A DNA stretch of 9,527 nt from Candidatus Njordarchaeota archaeon (GCA_029856055.1 JAHQWF010000131.1:1-9527), one strand, 5' to 3'. Numbered from the stretch's first letter, positions 1 through 6,862 are shown. Notes: a model not told the origin generated them from the sequence alone. Numbers and translations are program-made.

Positions 1-467
1 GAATCAATAGAAGTAATGTGGATATATGGAAAGGATATGTGAAAAATGTATCCGGTGTTTCAGGGCTTTCTGTTTCAATAGTTCAGGAGGTGCTGGATGG
101 TGTTCAAAATACAATTCTTGAAACACCCACCCAGCATGAAGGATATACCACAAGAAAACAGCTCAGAAGTCTTGTAGCAGATATTCTGAATAATCTGAAC
201 TATCAGATACAGATGCAGAAAGATGATGATTCTCTTGTATACAATGATTATTTTGTTGATTTTGCTAAGAGATTAGAGAGGTTTGTAGGGAAGAAATTTG
301 TTGTTTCAGATAAGTATGGTTTAGATGAGGGGTACGCTGGATGGGTAGTAATTTATAGTGAGGGCAAGAAATGGGAAGAAACTGATGCGGGCAAATTTAT
401 TGTTCTTGATCCAAAGACAGGTAAGATTATTAAAAAAATTAGAGTTAATGAAACAGAGAAAAACTAA
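1..467 (+). CDS. C-terminal part of an unrecognised protein (5' end outside the window)
   Basis: The reading frame is open from the left edge (first full codon at position 3) to TAA at 465-467. A GTG at 18 could start a 149-residue product, but no ribosome binding site precedes it and the frame continues upstream, so this is most likely the tail of a longer gene. The visible protein is soluble-looking, without membrane segments. It has a Gln/Asp-rich helical stretch, then a region rich in aromatic residues and glycine (DKYGLDEGYAGWVVIYSEG), and ends in a beta-like FIVLDPKTGKIIKKIRV segment. I do not recognise the family. The first ~75 codons use CAG and CTG often, while the rest uses TTA/AGA like the neighbouring genes. 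It ends 23 nt before the flavodiiron gene and could be cotranscribed with it. Confidence 0.6.
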   Translation, partial: INRSNVDIWKGYVKNVSGVSGLSVSIVQEVLDGVQNTILETPTQHEGYTTRKQLRSLVADILNNLNYQIQMQKDDDSLVYNDYFVDFAKRLERFVGKKFVVSDKYGLDEGYAGWVVIYSEGKKWEETDAGKFIVLDPKTGKIIKKIRVNETEKN

Positions 468-490
468 TTGGATTATAAGGTGAATTTCTA

Positions 491-1687
491 ATGAATGTGA
501 AGGAAATAATTAAAGATATTTTCTATGTTGGTATTGATGACAAGAAAACTAGATTTTTTGAAGCTACTTGGCCAATACCGAATGGAATTAGCTATAATGC
601 CTATTTAATAAAGGATGAGAAAAATGCTTTGATTGAAGGCGGAGTTAAAGTCGATTACTCGAGGGAGTTTTTTAGAAAGCTTGAGAAGATTATTGATCTC
701 AGTGAATTAGAATACATTGTTATTAACCATATGGAGCCAGATCATACTGGGACTTTGCCCCAACTATATAGGTTGGCTAAAAATGCTAAAATAGTTGTTT
801 CTCAGAAGGGTAAAGAATTACTAGCTGATTTCTACAAAATAACAGATAGTGATAGAGTAATAGTAGCTAGAGACGGAGACGAGATAAAGCTAGGTAAGAG
901 GACTTTAAGACTTATATCTTCTCCATTTCTTCATTGGCCAGAAACAATGATGACATATGAGGAGACAGATAAGGTATTGTTCAGCGGAGATGTATTTGGT
1001 TCGTTTGGAGCATTGAATGGACGTTTATTCGATGTTAACTGGGTTTTAGATGATTACTTATTTGAATTAAAGAGATATTACACCAATATTGTAGGTATGT
1101 TCACAGGACCTACTCAGAACGCGCTTAAAAAATTGAGGATGCTAGATATCAATTTTATTGCTCCTTCTCATGGACCGATAATAAAAGATTATAAAAATAA
1201 GGTCTTTTCTCTATACGACAAGTTAAGTAGGTATGAGAGCGATAAGAAAGTCACTATTATTTATGGTACTATGTATGGCTACACTGAAGAACTGGTTAGT
1301 GTTCTTGCTCTAAGGTTGTATGAAGAAGATATACCCACTTCAATTATTAATGTAACCAATGTTCATCCTAGCTACATTCTAGCAGATGCATGGGATTCTA
1401 GCGTTATAGTTCTAGCCGCTCCTACTTATGATGGGAAATATTTCCTACCTGCCTATAATGCAATGTATGTTATATATGCCAAGAGATTGAGAAACAAGAA
1501 GTATGCTGTAATGGGATCATCGGGCTGGTCTGGTAAAGGTTATCTAAGAGTAATTGAGTTAGCTAAGGAGTTGGGCTGGGAATTAATCGAGCCAGTTGTT
1601 GAGTATAGAGGAGCAGTAGATGAGGAAGAGATAAAGCTTGTTGATGAACTAGTTGATAATATTGTGAGTATTCTCAAAAAAGGGTGA
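491..1687 (+). CDS. Flavodiiron protein (A-type flavoprotein, O2/NO reductase)
   Basis: A 398-residue protein of normal flavodiiron length. Residues ~1-250 form a metallo-beta-lactamase-like diiron domain and ~253-398 a flavodoxin domain. All diiron ligands expected for the family are visible: H80-x-E82-x-D84-H85 (HMEPDHTG), H148 (PFLHWPETM), D167 (SGDVFG) and H227 (SHGPI). The FMN phosphate loop is YGTMYGYTE at ~258-266, and the later loops PTYDGKY and GSSGWSGKG fit FMN binding. Known family members reduce O2 to water or NO to N2O in the cytoplasm, with electrons usually from rubredoxin; no rubredoxin gene is seen here. The ATG is supported by AAGGTGA at 477-483, 7 nt upstream. The TGA stop overlaps the ribosome binding site of the next gene, so the two are probably translated from one mRNA. 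O2 or NO preference cannot be told from sequence; in an anaerobic archaeon O2 is the more likely substrate. Confidence 0.95.
   Translation: MNVKEIIKDIFYVGIDDKKTRFFEATWPIPNGISYNAYLIKDEKNALIEGGVKVDYSREFFRKLEKIIDLSELEYIVINHMEPDHTGTLPQLYRLAKNAKIVVSQKGKELLADFYKITDSDRVIVARDGDEIKLGKRTLRLISSPFLHWPETMMTYEETDKVLFSGDVFGSFGALNGRLFDVNWVLDDYLFELKRYYTNIVGMFTGPTQNALKKLRMLDINFIAPSHGPIIKDYKNKVFSLYDKLSRYESDKKVTIIYGTMYGYTEELVSVLALRLYEEDIPTSIINVTNVHPSYILADAWDSSVIVLAAPTYDGKYFLPAYNAMYVIYAKRLRNKKYAVMGSSGWSGKGYLRVIELAKELGWELIEPVVEYRGAVDEEEIKLVDELVDNIVSILKKG
1682..1687 (+). promoter_or_regulatory. Ribosome binding site supporting the TTG start at 1692
   Basis: GGGTGA complements the archaeal 16S rRNA 3' end and lies 4 nt before the TTG. 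It contains the TGA stop codon of the flavodiiron gene, so termination and re-initiation are physically coupled. Confidence 0.7.
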
Positions 1688-1691
1688 GAAT

Positions 1692-2807
1692 TTGAGCGCT
1701 CAAATACCTCTCAAACTTCTCAAAGATTTTTTCGAAGACGAGATAATAGCCATGAATATCTATGAATTTCTCAAAAAGAAAAGCAGAGAAAAGAAAGATA
1801 TTTTCGAAAAATTCGCTGAAATGGAGAAAGGTCATTCAGAGTTCTGGAAAGATCTAACTGAGAAAACCTATGGAATAAAATTAAAAGTGGGCATGAAGCT
1901 AAGATTAAAAATTCTTTGGAATAAGTTCATAGCGCTTATAACACCTCTTACATTTATGATTAATTATCTCGAACTTGGCGAAAGAAGCGCATACATCGTG
2001 TATTCGAAGTTACTAGAGTTAGTGAAAAATGATGAGGAACTATATCAAAGTGTTAAGAAAATTGTTTACGATGAGATAGAGCATGAAGGAGTATTTATGA
2101 ACATGCTGATCGGAGAAAAATCCAGGCTAGCTAAGATAAAAGATGCTATATACGGAATGACTGACTCACTAGTTGAGATTCTGGCTCTAGTGATTGGTTT
2201 AGTAAGTGTCATAGCATCGCCCCTGACAATAGGTTTAGCTGGGTTAATATCGGCTGTAGGAGGAACATTCTCGATGACTTCTGGGGCATATCTGTCATCT
2301 AAGAGCCAGAATGATCTTTACGAAGGAGCTGTGGAAGAGATAAAGATAAAAGAGATGCTAGCTAGAAACTTATTGGAAGAAAATCTAAAGAGCGCTTTAA
2401 TCGAGAAAGGCTTGAGTGATGAGTCAGCAAAATTGCTGATTGATGCAGTTAAGGAGAAGCCTGAAATACTTGGAATTTTAGTTAGATCAATAGCTATGGA
2501 GGAGACTCCGACAAATCCAAAAGAGGTTGCTTCAACAACAGGAATTTACTATGTTTTGGGAGCATTACCTGCGATAGTACCATTTTTCATAGCTGCACCC
2601 CTAGGATTAACATCGATTATAGCAGCAATGATAGCGGTGTTATTATCATCTATAGTATCGTTTCTGACAGGTATATTTACTGGAGTTTTATCGGGGATAG
2701 ATATAAAAAGAAAAGCTCTGGAAAATGTCATAATTATTCTAGGAGCGACGGCAGCGACATATTTAATTGGAACAGCAGCTAAAATATTTTTGGGCATAGA
2801 AATCTAA
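1692..2807 (+). CDS. MbfA-like ferritin/rubrerythrin-VIT1/CCC1 fusion, iron export
   Basis: A 371-residue two-domain protein. Residues ~1-145 are a ferritin-like helical domain with metal-ligand candidates E17, E45-x-x-H48, E94 or E97, and E128-x-x-H131. Residues ~150-371 match the VIT1/CCC1 iron/manganese transporter family. The first membrane helix follows GMTDSLVEILALVIGLVS, the second contains GGTFSMTSGAYLSSKSQNDLYEGAVEE (shown in parts: the SMTSGAYLS and KSQNDLYE blocks are diagnostic). An acidic helical cytosolic insert (~205-275) and three further membrane helices (~284-303, 306-334, 343-368) give five in total, as in VIT1. The same fusion is known in bacteria as MbfA, which exports iron and protects from peroxide; that function is inferred here. 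The start is TTG at 1692, chosen because GGGTGA lies just upstream; the first ATG, codon 21, would cut into the first ferritin helix. Confidence 0.88.
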   Translation: MSAQIPLKLLKDFFEDEIIAMNIYEFLKKKSREKKDIFEKFAEMEKGHSEFWKDLTEKTYGIKLKVGMKLRLKILWNKFIALITPLTFMINYLELGERSAYIVYSKLLELVKNDEELYQSVKKIVYDEIEHEGVFMNMLIGEKSRLAKIKDAIYGMTDSLVEILALVIGLVSVIASPLTIGLAGLISAVGGTFSMTSGAYLSSKSQNDLYEGAVEEIKIKEMLARNLLEENLKSALIEKGLSDESAKLLIDAVKEKPEILGILVRSIAMEETPTNPKEVASTTGIYYVLGALPAIVPFFIAAPLGLTSIIAAMIAVLLSSIVSFLTGIFTGVLSGIDIKRKALENVIIILGATAATYLIGTAAKIFLGIEI

Positions 2808-2836
2808 GATCTCAGATTTCTCTTATTTTTGGTTTT
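2799..2836 (+). terminator. Near-palindrome across two convergent stop codons, followed by T-runs
   Basis: Positions 2799-2820 form an imperfect palindrome: arms GAAATCT and AGATTTC around AGATCT, with one A/C mismatch pair. It spans the TAA of the MbfA-like gene (2805-2807) and the TGA of the convergent permease gene (2812-2814). On the plus strand it is followed by T-rich runs (2826-2830, 2833-2836), as expected of archaeal U-tract termination. Seven stem base pairs with an 8-nt loop are possible. The structure is seen; the terminator role is inferred. Confidence 0.4.
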
Positions 2837-4365
2837 CTAGCTTCCAGAATAACAAGGATAGATATAACTAGAACTAAAATTGTGGATATTCCTCCAATTA
2901 TTTTTGCAATCATAGAATAGCTCTCTCGTATTATAAATAAGTTTAATATAGTAATTATTATCATAAATATTATCCCTAACGATATTCTCCGTCTACTTTT
3001 AGAATCCTTCATTAACCAAGGCAATATAAGTAGGAATAATCCTCCACCAGCATTACCAGCGATTCCAAGGGCATCTGTAGCTATTTTCGATACATCATTT
3101 ATCTCAAGCAGGATAACAGATACCAGCGTTATAAATGTTATAAAGAACCAAACAGTTTCTCTGTTAACTCTTATATCTAAACTTAACCTATCAGCCATAG
3201 TATCTGTGAACCCCATGTAAGCTATGGATACGGAAACCAGAGCGAAAACATTAGCTATAATAATGACAATTAATCCAATTACTGATAAACCTATTTCCTC
3301 AAGCTTTCTAGATAGAGCTATGAAAGCATGTTCTCTCTCTATACTCGAGTAAATCAAGATACTTGGATCTACACTGAGTAGTATCAATAAAGTGAATATT
3401 ATGTATGTCGATATAGATAACAAAACTGCTAGCAGAACAATCTGTTTACCCGTTTTCTTGCATTTAATTACCCAATCGTATATCAAGATATTGTATATTC
3501 CAGAACCCACATACATAAAAATTATTATCGATGTTGCAGCTACAAGCGCTTCTATTGATTTAGGTAAAAGCAAAATATATGTAGTCAACTTGTTTTGCTG
3601 CAGCAATATAAGAAAAGCTATTAATGGTGTCCCAATAATCAAAGATATTTTAAAAATAGTTAAGTAGGAACTAGCTTTATGTCTAGGCAAAACATCATCC
3701 TCGATCCTCAAACCTATCCGTGCCTTAAAAAACCTCTCTGGATAATACTCACCAATAATTAAACTAATAACGAAAGCTGTTGTTGCTAAGGTAACCTTGA
3801 GTTCAGAGCTTGCTGTTAAACCTAATAAACCAATTGTTATTGCCCAGATACCTATCATCAATGATATTTTTAAGACGAGATCTAAACTAGTGGTACCTGT
3901 AAATATCTCTTTCTTTGAATAAACAGTGAAAATAATCAAGCTAGCAAAAATTATGGTTATACCAATAAAAAGCATCTCTAATATTGTGTTAAAAGATGCG
4001 TATAAGGACAATTGTAATAGAGATTTCATACCGTAAAGAACATATACTAGATCAGCAGGTAAAGTATAAAGAGCTAGTCCAATAGTAAAAGCTAAACCAC
4101 CAAACCTCGCTAATCCAGAGTACCTTAATCCCTCATCGTAAAGAGTTAAACCAGTGCGCAAAACTATTTTCCCTCTTAAAGCTGTACTAACGCTCTGAAG
4201 CAATCTTAAATAAATTAGATAAAATACAATGCCCAATATGATTAGCAAAGCAATTAAAGCAATGGCTCCAGTATCTATTGAAACTAATGGTAAAGCTAGT
4301 ATACCTCCTCCAACTATTATTCCAATACAATAGAACGCTAGAATCAGTGATTTCTTGTTATTCAT
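2812..4365 (-). CDS. APC-superfamily permease, probably for amino acids
   Basis: A 517-residue very hydrophobic protein with about 12-14 membrane segments. The first helix carries GIIVGGGILALPLVS (residues 15-29), the glycine-rich broken-helix motif followed by LP that is typical of the amino-acid/polyamine/organocation superfamily, especially the Trp/Tyr and AAAP-type permeases. Residues 431-452 (starting DALGIAGNAGGG, ending in ILPWLM) resemble a late AAAP helix. No signal peptide beyond the first helix is seen. The substrate cannot be called from sequence; an amino acid is the best guess. The ATG at 4365 is preceded by GAGGT 8 nt upstream and by a TATA box, so the gene has its own promoter although it follows the ATPase gene on the same strand. 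It runs convergent to the MbfA-like gene with 4 nt between the stop codons. Confidence 0.7.
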   Translation of the reverse strand: MNNKKSLILAFYCIGIIVGGGILALPLVSIDTGAIALIALLIILGIVFYLIYLRLLQSVSTALRGKIVLRTGLTLYDEGLRYSGLARFGGLAFTIGLALYTLPADLVYVLYGMKSLLQLSLYASFNTILEMLFIGITIIFASLIIFTVYSKKEIFTGTTSLDLVLKISLMIGIWAITIGLLGLTASSELKVTLATTAFVISLIIGEYYPERFFKARIGLRIEDDVLPRHKASSYLTIFKISLIIGTPLIAFLILLQQNKLTTYILLLPKSIEALVAATSIIIFMYVGSGIYNILIYDWVIKCKKTGKQIVLLAVLLSISTYIIFTLLILLSVDPSILIYSSIEREHAFIALSRKLEEIGLSVIGLIVIIIANVFALVSVSIAYMGFTDTMADRLSLDIRVNRETVWFFITFITLVSVILLEINDVSKIATDALGIAGNAGGGLFLLILPWLMKDSKSRRRISLGIIFMIIITILNLFIIRESYSMIAKIIGGISTILVLVISILVILEARKPKIREI

Positions 4366-4400
4366 ATATCTTGACCTCTAATAACTCTGATCTCTTTTGA

Positions 4401-4410
4401 TGTTTATATG
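4401..4410 (-). promoter_or_regulatory. TATA box of the permease gene
   Basis: Read on the minus strand this is CATATAAACA. A start site about 25 nt downstream (~4380) would fall just before the GAGGT ribosome binding site (4374-4378) and the ATG at 4365, giving a short leader. All three signals have consistent spacing. Confidence 0.55.
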
Positions 4411-4432
4411 GTTAGATAACTGTTTGATAAGC

Positions 4433-5806
4433 CTAGTGAAATAATATATTCTCTATATCTCTAAGATCCAAAACAAGTCTATTCTCATCTAATTGTAATT
4501 CATTTTTATTTCTAACTATCTTAGCTATTAAGACAAAGTAATTCACTGGAGATGTTAATCCAGTTTTAGCTGATTTCATTTCTAGGTCTCTGAGAATCCT
4601 CATAGCGTCTTCAGCATTGATTTCACGCCATTTACCTTCGATAAATGTTGTGGATTTTCCTGGCTCCCGAACTATACCGTCTATCTCTATATCTTTATAC
4701 CACCATTTACCTATCTCTACTGGTCTCGTCCTTATTATTCTTTTATTATATAAGTGTGGCACAATTTCAATTATTAAGTCCTCAAACACTCTAGAAAGAT
4801 ATTGATTAAATGTATCCTTAATATATTTATAAGCTTCATCTATGTAACCAACTTCAAGCATTGACCTAAGCTTATAGACGTAAGTGAACCAGAACCTGAA
4901 ATAGTTATCAACAAAAACTATTCTCACAGGCTTCTTAAAACCAAGTGGTCTAATCCGTCTAACAATATCTAAATCCTCAAGCAACCATAAATACCTGTTT
5001 ATGCTTCTGGTATCCACTTTAGCTATATTAGCTACCTCGCTTGGTGAAGTATGTCCTTCAGCGACAGATCGAAGTATCGTGAAGTATACTCTCGGCTCCC
5101 TGACCTCTTGTCTAAGAATATTCAATGCTTCATCATAAAGGTAACTTCCAGGAATAATTATTGATCTAATATTATCAACAACACTTGCTTCTGGATCAAT
5201 TTTCTCTAAGTATGCGGGCGTTCCTCCAACAATACTATATATCTTGATTAAATCCTCAATACTATATCCTGGGAAGAAGCCACTTATATCAAGAAAACTC
5301 AATGGTTTCAATTTAATAGACATCTCTCTTCTTCCAAAAATAGGGCTCTTATAACCAAGAAGTTTCCTCTCAAAGAATGAAACAGCAGAACCGCATAAAA
5401 CCAGCATTAATTTAGAATAACCCAACTTCTCATCAATAGCTCTCTGTAATCTCGACGGAAAGCTAGGGTCAGAATCAACAATATACTGAAACTCATCAAG
5501 AATAACCAACATTTTCTCCTTAGATAATTTAGTAATTGCATCTAGAATATCAATAATATCCCCGGAAATAGGTAGATTTAACACATCTTTTGTCCTATCT
5601 GAGAACTCACTACAAATTATTTCATAAGGCGCCTCCACACTAATATAATATATGCTTTTTTTCCCCTTAGAAAATTCCAGCAGCAACCTAGTTTTCCCAA
5701 CCCTCCTTCTCCCATAAACAATAACAAGAGAGAAATCTTTATCACTCCACAATTTATTTAGGCTAGCTAACTCTCGATTTCTATTTATAAAATCTTTTCG
5801 CTTCAT
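4433..5806 (-). CDS. Archaeal AAA+ ATPase with DUF234-type C-terminal domain
   Basis: A 457-residue protein of the Arch_ATPase (STAND/AAA+ like) family. Walker A is GRRRVGKT (residues 32-39) and Walker B is LVILDE (100-105) followed by FQY. A sensor-like LMLVLCGSA lies at ~133-141, and FGRR at 157-160 and the GG in SIVGGTPAYL fit the family. Residues ~235-290 look like a winged-helix domain (TSPSEVANIAKVDTRSINRY). The C-terminus matches DUF234, with FRFWFTYVY at 303-311 and a PD-(D/E)XK-nuclease-like set of E374, D376, E390-G-K392. These ATPases are abundant in hyperthermophilic archaea but their role is unknown; a nuclease or DNA-binding function is only an inference. The ATG at 5806 has GGTG 7 nt upstream. 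It is transcribed away from the PolB2 operon. A 67-nt gap with a TATA box separates it from the permease, so a shared transcript is uncertain. Confidence 0.88.
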   Translation of the reverse strand: MKRKDFINRNRELASLNKLWSDKDFSLVIVYGRRRVGKTRLLLEFSKGKKSIYYISVEAPYEIICSEFSDRTKDVLNLPISGDIIDILDAITKLSKEKMLVILDEFQYIVDSDPSFPSRLQRAIDEKLGYSKLMLVLCGSAVSFFERKLLGYKSPIFGRREMSIKLKPLSFLDISGFFPGYSIEDLIKIYSIVGGTPAYLEKIDPEASVVDNIRSIIIPGSYLYDEALNILRQEVREPRVYFTILRSVAEGHTSPSEVANIAKVDTRSINRYLWLLEDLDIVRRIRPLGFKKPVRIVFVDNYFRFWFTYVYKLRSMLEVGYIDEAYKYIKDTFNQYLSRVFEDLIIEIVPHLYNKRIIRTRPVEIGKWWYKDIEIDGIVREPGKSTTFIEGKWREINAEDAMRILRDLEMKSAKTGLTSPVNYFVLIAKIVRNKNELQLDENRLVLDLRDIENILFH

Positions 5807-5827
5807 ATGAAGACACCATTAATTACG

Positions 5828-5841
5828 CTTATTATAATAAG
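5828..5841. promoter_or_regulatory. Perfect 14-bp palindrome at the presumed ATPase start site
   Basis: CTTATTATAATAAG is its own reverse complement. It sits between the probable TATA element (5856-5865) and the ribosome binding site (5814-5817), where a repressor could block initiation. It could also itself serve as a TATA box for a nearly leaderless mRNA. The symmetry is seen; the operator role is inference. Confidence 0.3.
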
Positions 5842-5855
5842 TCATTACTAAATAT

Positions 5856-5865
5856 TAATATATTA
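5856..5865 (-). promoter_or_regulatory. Probable TATA element of the ATPase gene
   Basis: TAATATATTA lies 50-59 nt upstream of the ATPase ATG. A start site ~25 nt downstream would be near 5830-5837, leaving a ~25-30 nt leader that contains the GGTG at 5814-5817. The surroundings are very AT-rich, so alternative boxes exist. Confidence 0.35.
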
Positions 5866-5918
5866 CATAGAAATATCAGATATTACTTATCGTGCACGAA
5901 AAATTTCACAAATTGAGA

Positions 5919-6077
5919 TTAACTACGTGTAATTAAGTTTAAAATAAACACTAATTTATTAATTAAATAAATAGTAACTTGAATTTCAATAAACAAACAC
6001 AAAGCTATAAATAATCCAATCATGCTCCTTACTTTCCTGTAAACTAAAAGAAAAAAGACCAGGAACCATGATATCAA
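5919..6077 (-). CDS. Small hydrophobic membrane protein, 52 aa (hypothetical)
   Basis: A short ORF from TTG at 6077 to TAA at 5919-5921. The start is supported by a strong GGGTGA at 6083-6088, 5 nt upstream, and by a TATA-like element at ~6116-6123 at a fitting distance. The product begins MISWFLVFFLLVYRKVRSMIG, has a basic patch (YRKVRS, residues 13-18) between two hydrophobic stretches (~3-12 and ~19-50), and ends NLITRS. It therefore looks like a small protein with two membrane segments. I do not recognise a family. It lies between the ATPase gene and the 139-codon membrane ORF, on the same strand as both. AT-rich DNA favours F/I/L-rich ORFs by chance, so the initiation signals are the main support. 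Confidence 0.4.
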   Translation of the reverse strand: MISWFLVFFLLVYRKVRSMIGLFIALCLFIEIQVTIYLINKLVFILNLITRS

Positions 6078-6115
6078 TTAATTCACCCAAATAGAAACTT
6101 GTAGAGGAAAATCAA

Positions 6116-6123
6116 ATATAATA
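6116..6123 (-). promoter_or_regulatory. TATA-like element before the 52-codon ORF
   Basis: The minus strand reads TATTATAT here, about 40-46 nt upstream of the TTG start. A start site ~25 nt downstream (~6094) would just precede the GGGTGA at 6083-6088, which matches the layout of the permease promoter. Weak on its own in such AT-rich DNA. Confidence 0.3.
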
Positions 6124-6135
6124 TTGAAAAATAAA

Positions 6136-6555
6136 CTATTTTAGATACCGCTCCACAAAAGAAAAGTGATGATGAAAGCTTTTTTTAGGGGTAGTAATTT
6201 TTTCAGCGATTTCATATGGAAACGCTTGTAAGAGAATAAAGCTAGCTATCCCTGACAATTTCCAAAGCATAATACTTACTAGTGGAATAATTTCACGTGG
6301 AAATGAATCTATAATAAATGGAGCGAGCGATGAGGCTATTAGATGTCTGATATCCTCTCCCCGCAGAATTAGATATATTCCATATAATGCTACAATCATA
6401 CTAAACACCATTGTTAATCGACTATAAACTGCAGTATCTGTAAGATTATCCATCTCTAATCCAAAATACTTCTTTGAAATACCTAGTTCACTTTTATAGA
6501 GAATGAGAATAGCTATTAAAAGAAGAGTGATCAAATATAATGAATTTAGAATCAA
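6136..6555 (-). CDS. Hypothetical membrane protein, possibly a truncated or decayed gene
   Basis: A 139-codon ORF from TTG at 6555 to TAG at 6136-6138. It has three likely membrane segments (~4-20, ~47-65, ~89-110) separated by charged loops (KSELGISKKYFGLEMDNLTD; RGEDIRH) and a basic, histidine-containing tail (KKSFHHHFSF). No family is recognised. The TTG has no clear ribosome binding site. The frame stays open and hydrophobic upstream to an amber TAG at 6643-6645, and beyond that 12 more codons (MSGHDVKLLCLY) lead to an ATG at 6681 preceded by GTGGTG at 6688-6693. Either the gene starts at the TTG, or a 181-residue protein has been interrupted by a nonsense mutation. Codon use looks gene-like (AGA, ATA, TTA), but an expressed product is uncertain. 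Confidence 0.42.
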   Translation of the reverse strand: MILNSLYLITLLLIAILILYKSELGISKKYFGLEMDNLTDTAVYSRLTMVFSMIVALYGIYLILRGEDIRHLIASSLAPFIIDSFPREIIPLVSIMLWKLSGIASFILLQAFPYEIAEKITTPKKSFHHHFSFVERYLK

Positions 6556-6681
6556 AATATGAAGATAACTCAGTGCACTTAGATAAATGCTAAACCACTT
6601 TATAGCAATAAAGAAAATAAACCAATAAAGATAGGCAACAAACTAGTATAAACATAGAAGCTTAACATCATGCCCACTCAT

Positions 6682-6854
6682 TAAATGCACCACTTTGATT
6701 AATTACAGTCTTCTGAAAAATAAGAATAGTTCAGAGCAATCATGAAACCATTTTGGTGAAAAACCTCAGGTTATTCCTAATACCGTGCGCATAGATTCGC
6801 TATCTAGAATTACGAGAGTATTACGTATCTCATGCGACATAGATTTTTTGCTTA
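6682..6854. promoter_or_regulatory. Non-coding control region upstream of the PolB2 operon
   Basis: No convincing gene is seen. The region holds several small symmetric elements: AACCT-C-AGGTT (6762-6772), ACCA-TTT-TGGT (6747-6757), TAGAT-TCGCT-ATCTA (6792-6806), GAGA...TCTC (6814-6831), and a direct repeat described separately. Their position just upstream of the operon TATA box suggests regulator binding sites; none matches a motif I know. Confidence 0.35.
6786..6845 (+). repeat. Imperfect direct repeat TGCG(A)CATAGATT, two copies
   Basis: TGCGCATAGATT at 6786-6797 and TGCGACATAGATT at 6833-6845 share 12 bases with one inserted A. The second copy ends 10 nt before the TATA box at 6855. The copies are 47-48 bp apart, about 4.5 helical turns. 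Confidence 0.5.
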
Positions 6855-6862
6855 TTTATATA
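6855..6862 (+). promoter_or_regulatory. TATA box of the PolB2 operon
   Basis: TTTATATA is an archaeal consensus TATA box. A start site ~25 nt downstream (~6884-6888) leaves a leader of about 20 nt containing GGGTGAT (6898-6904) before the ATG at 6908. Confidence 0.6.

Noticed and set aside
2549..2797. Minus-strand 82-codon open frame
   Set aside because: It is antisense to the transporter part of the MbfA-like gene; it has no ribosome binding site and its composition is the mirror of membrane-helix codons.
3392..3667. Plus-strand 91-codon open frame
   Set aside because: It is antisense to the permease gene, with no start signals and no recognisable domain.
5891..5898. CGTGCACG perfect palindrome (TCGTGCACGA with flanks)
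   Set aside because: Short, single copy and not aligned with any promoter or stop signal; kept out as probable chance.
6166..6255. GTGATGA box and a later CTGA, resembling C and D boxes of an archaeal guide RNA
   Set aside because: The boxes are about 80 nt apart, there are no good internal D'/C' boxes or closing stem, and the first lies in the histidine codons of the membrane ORF.
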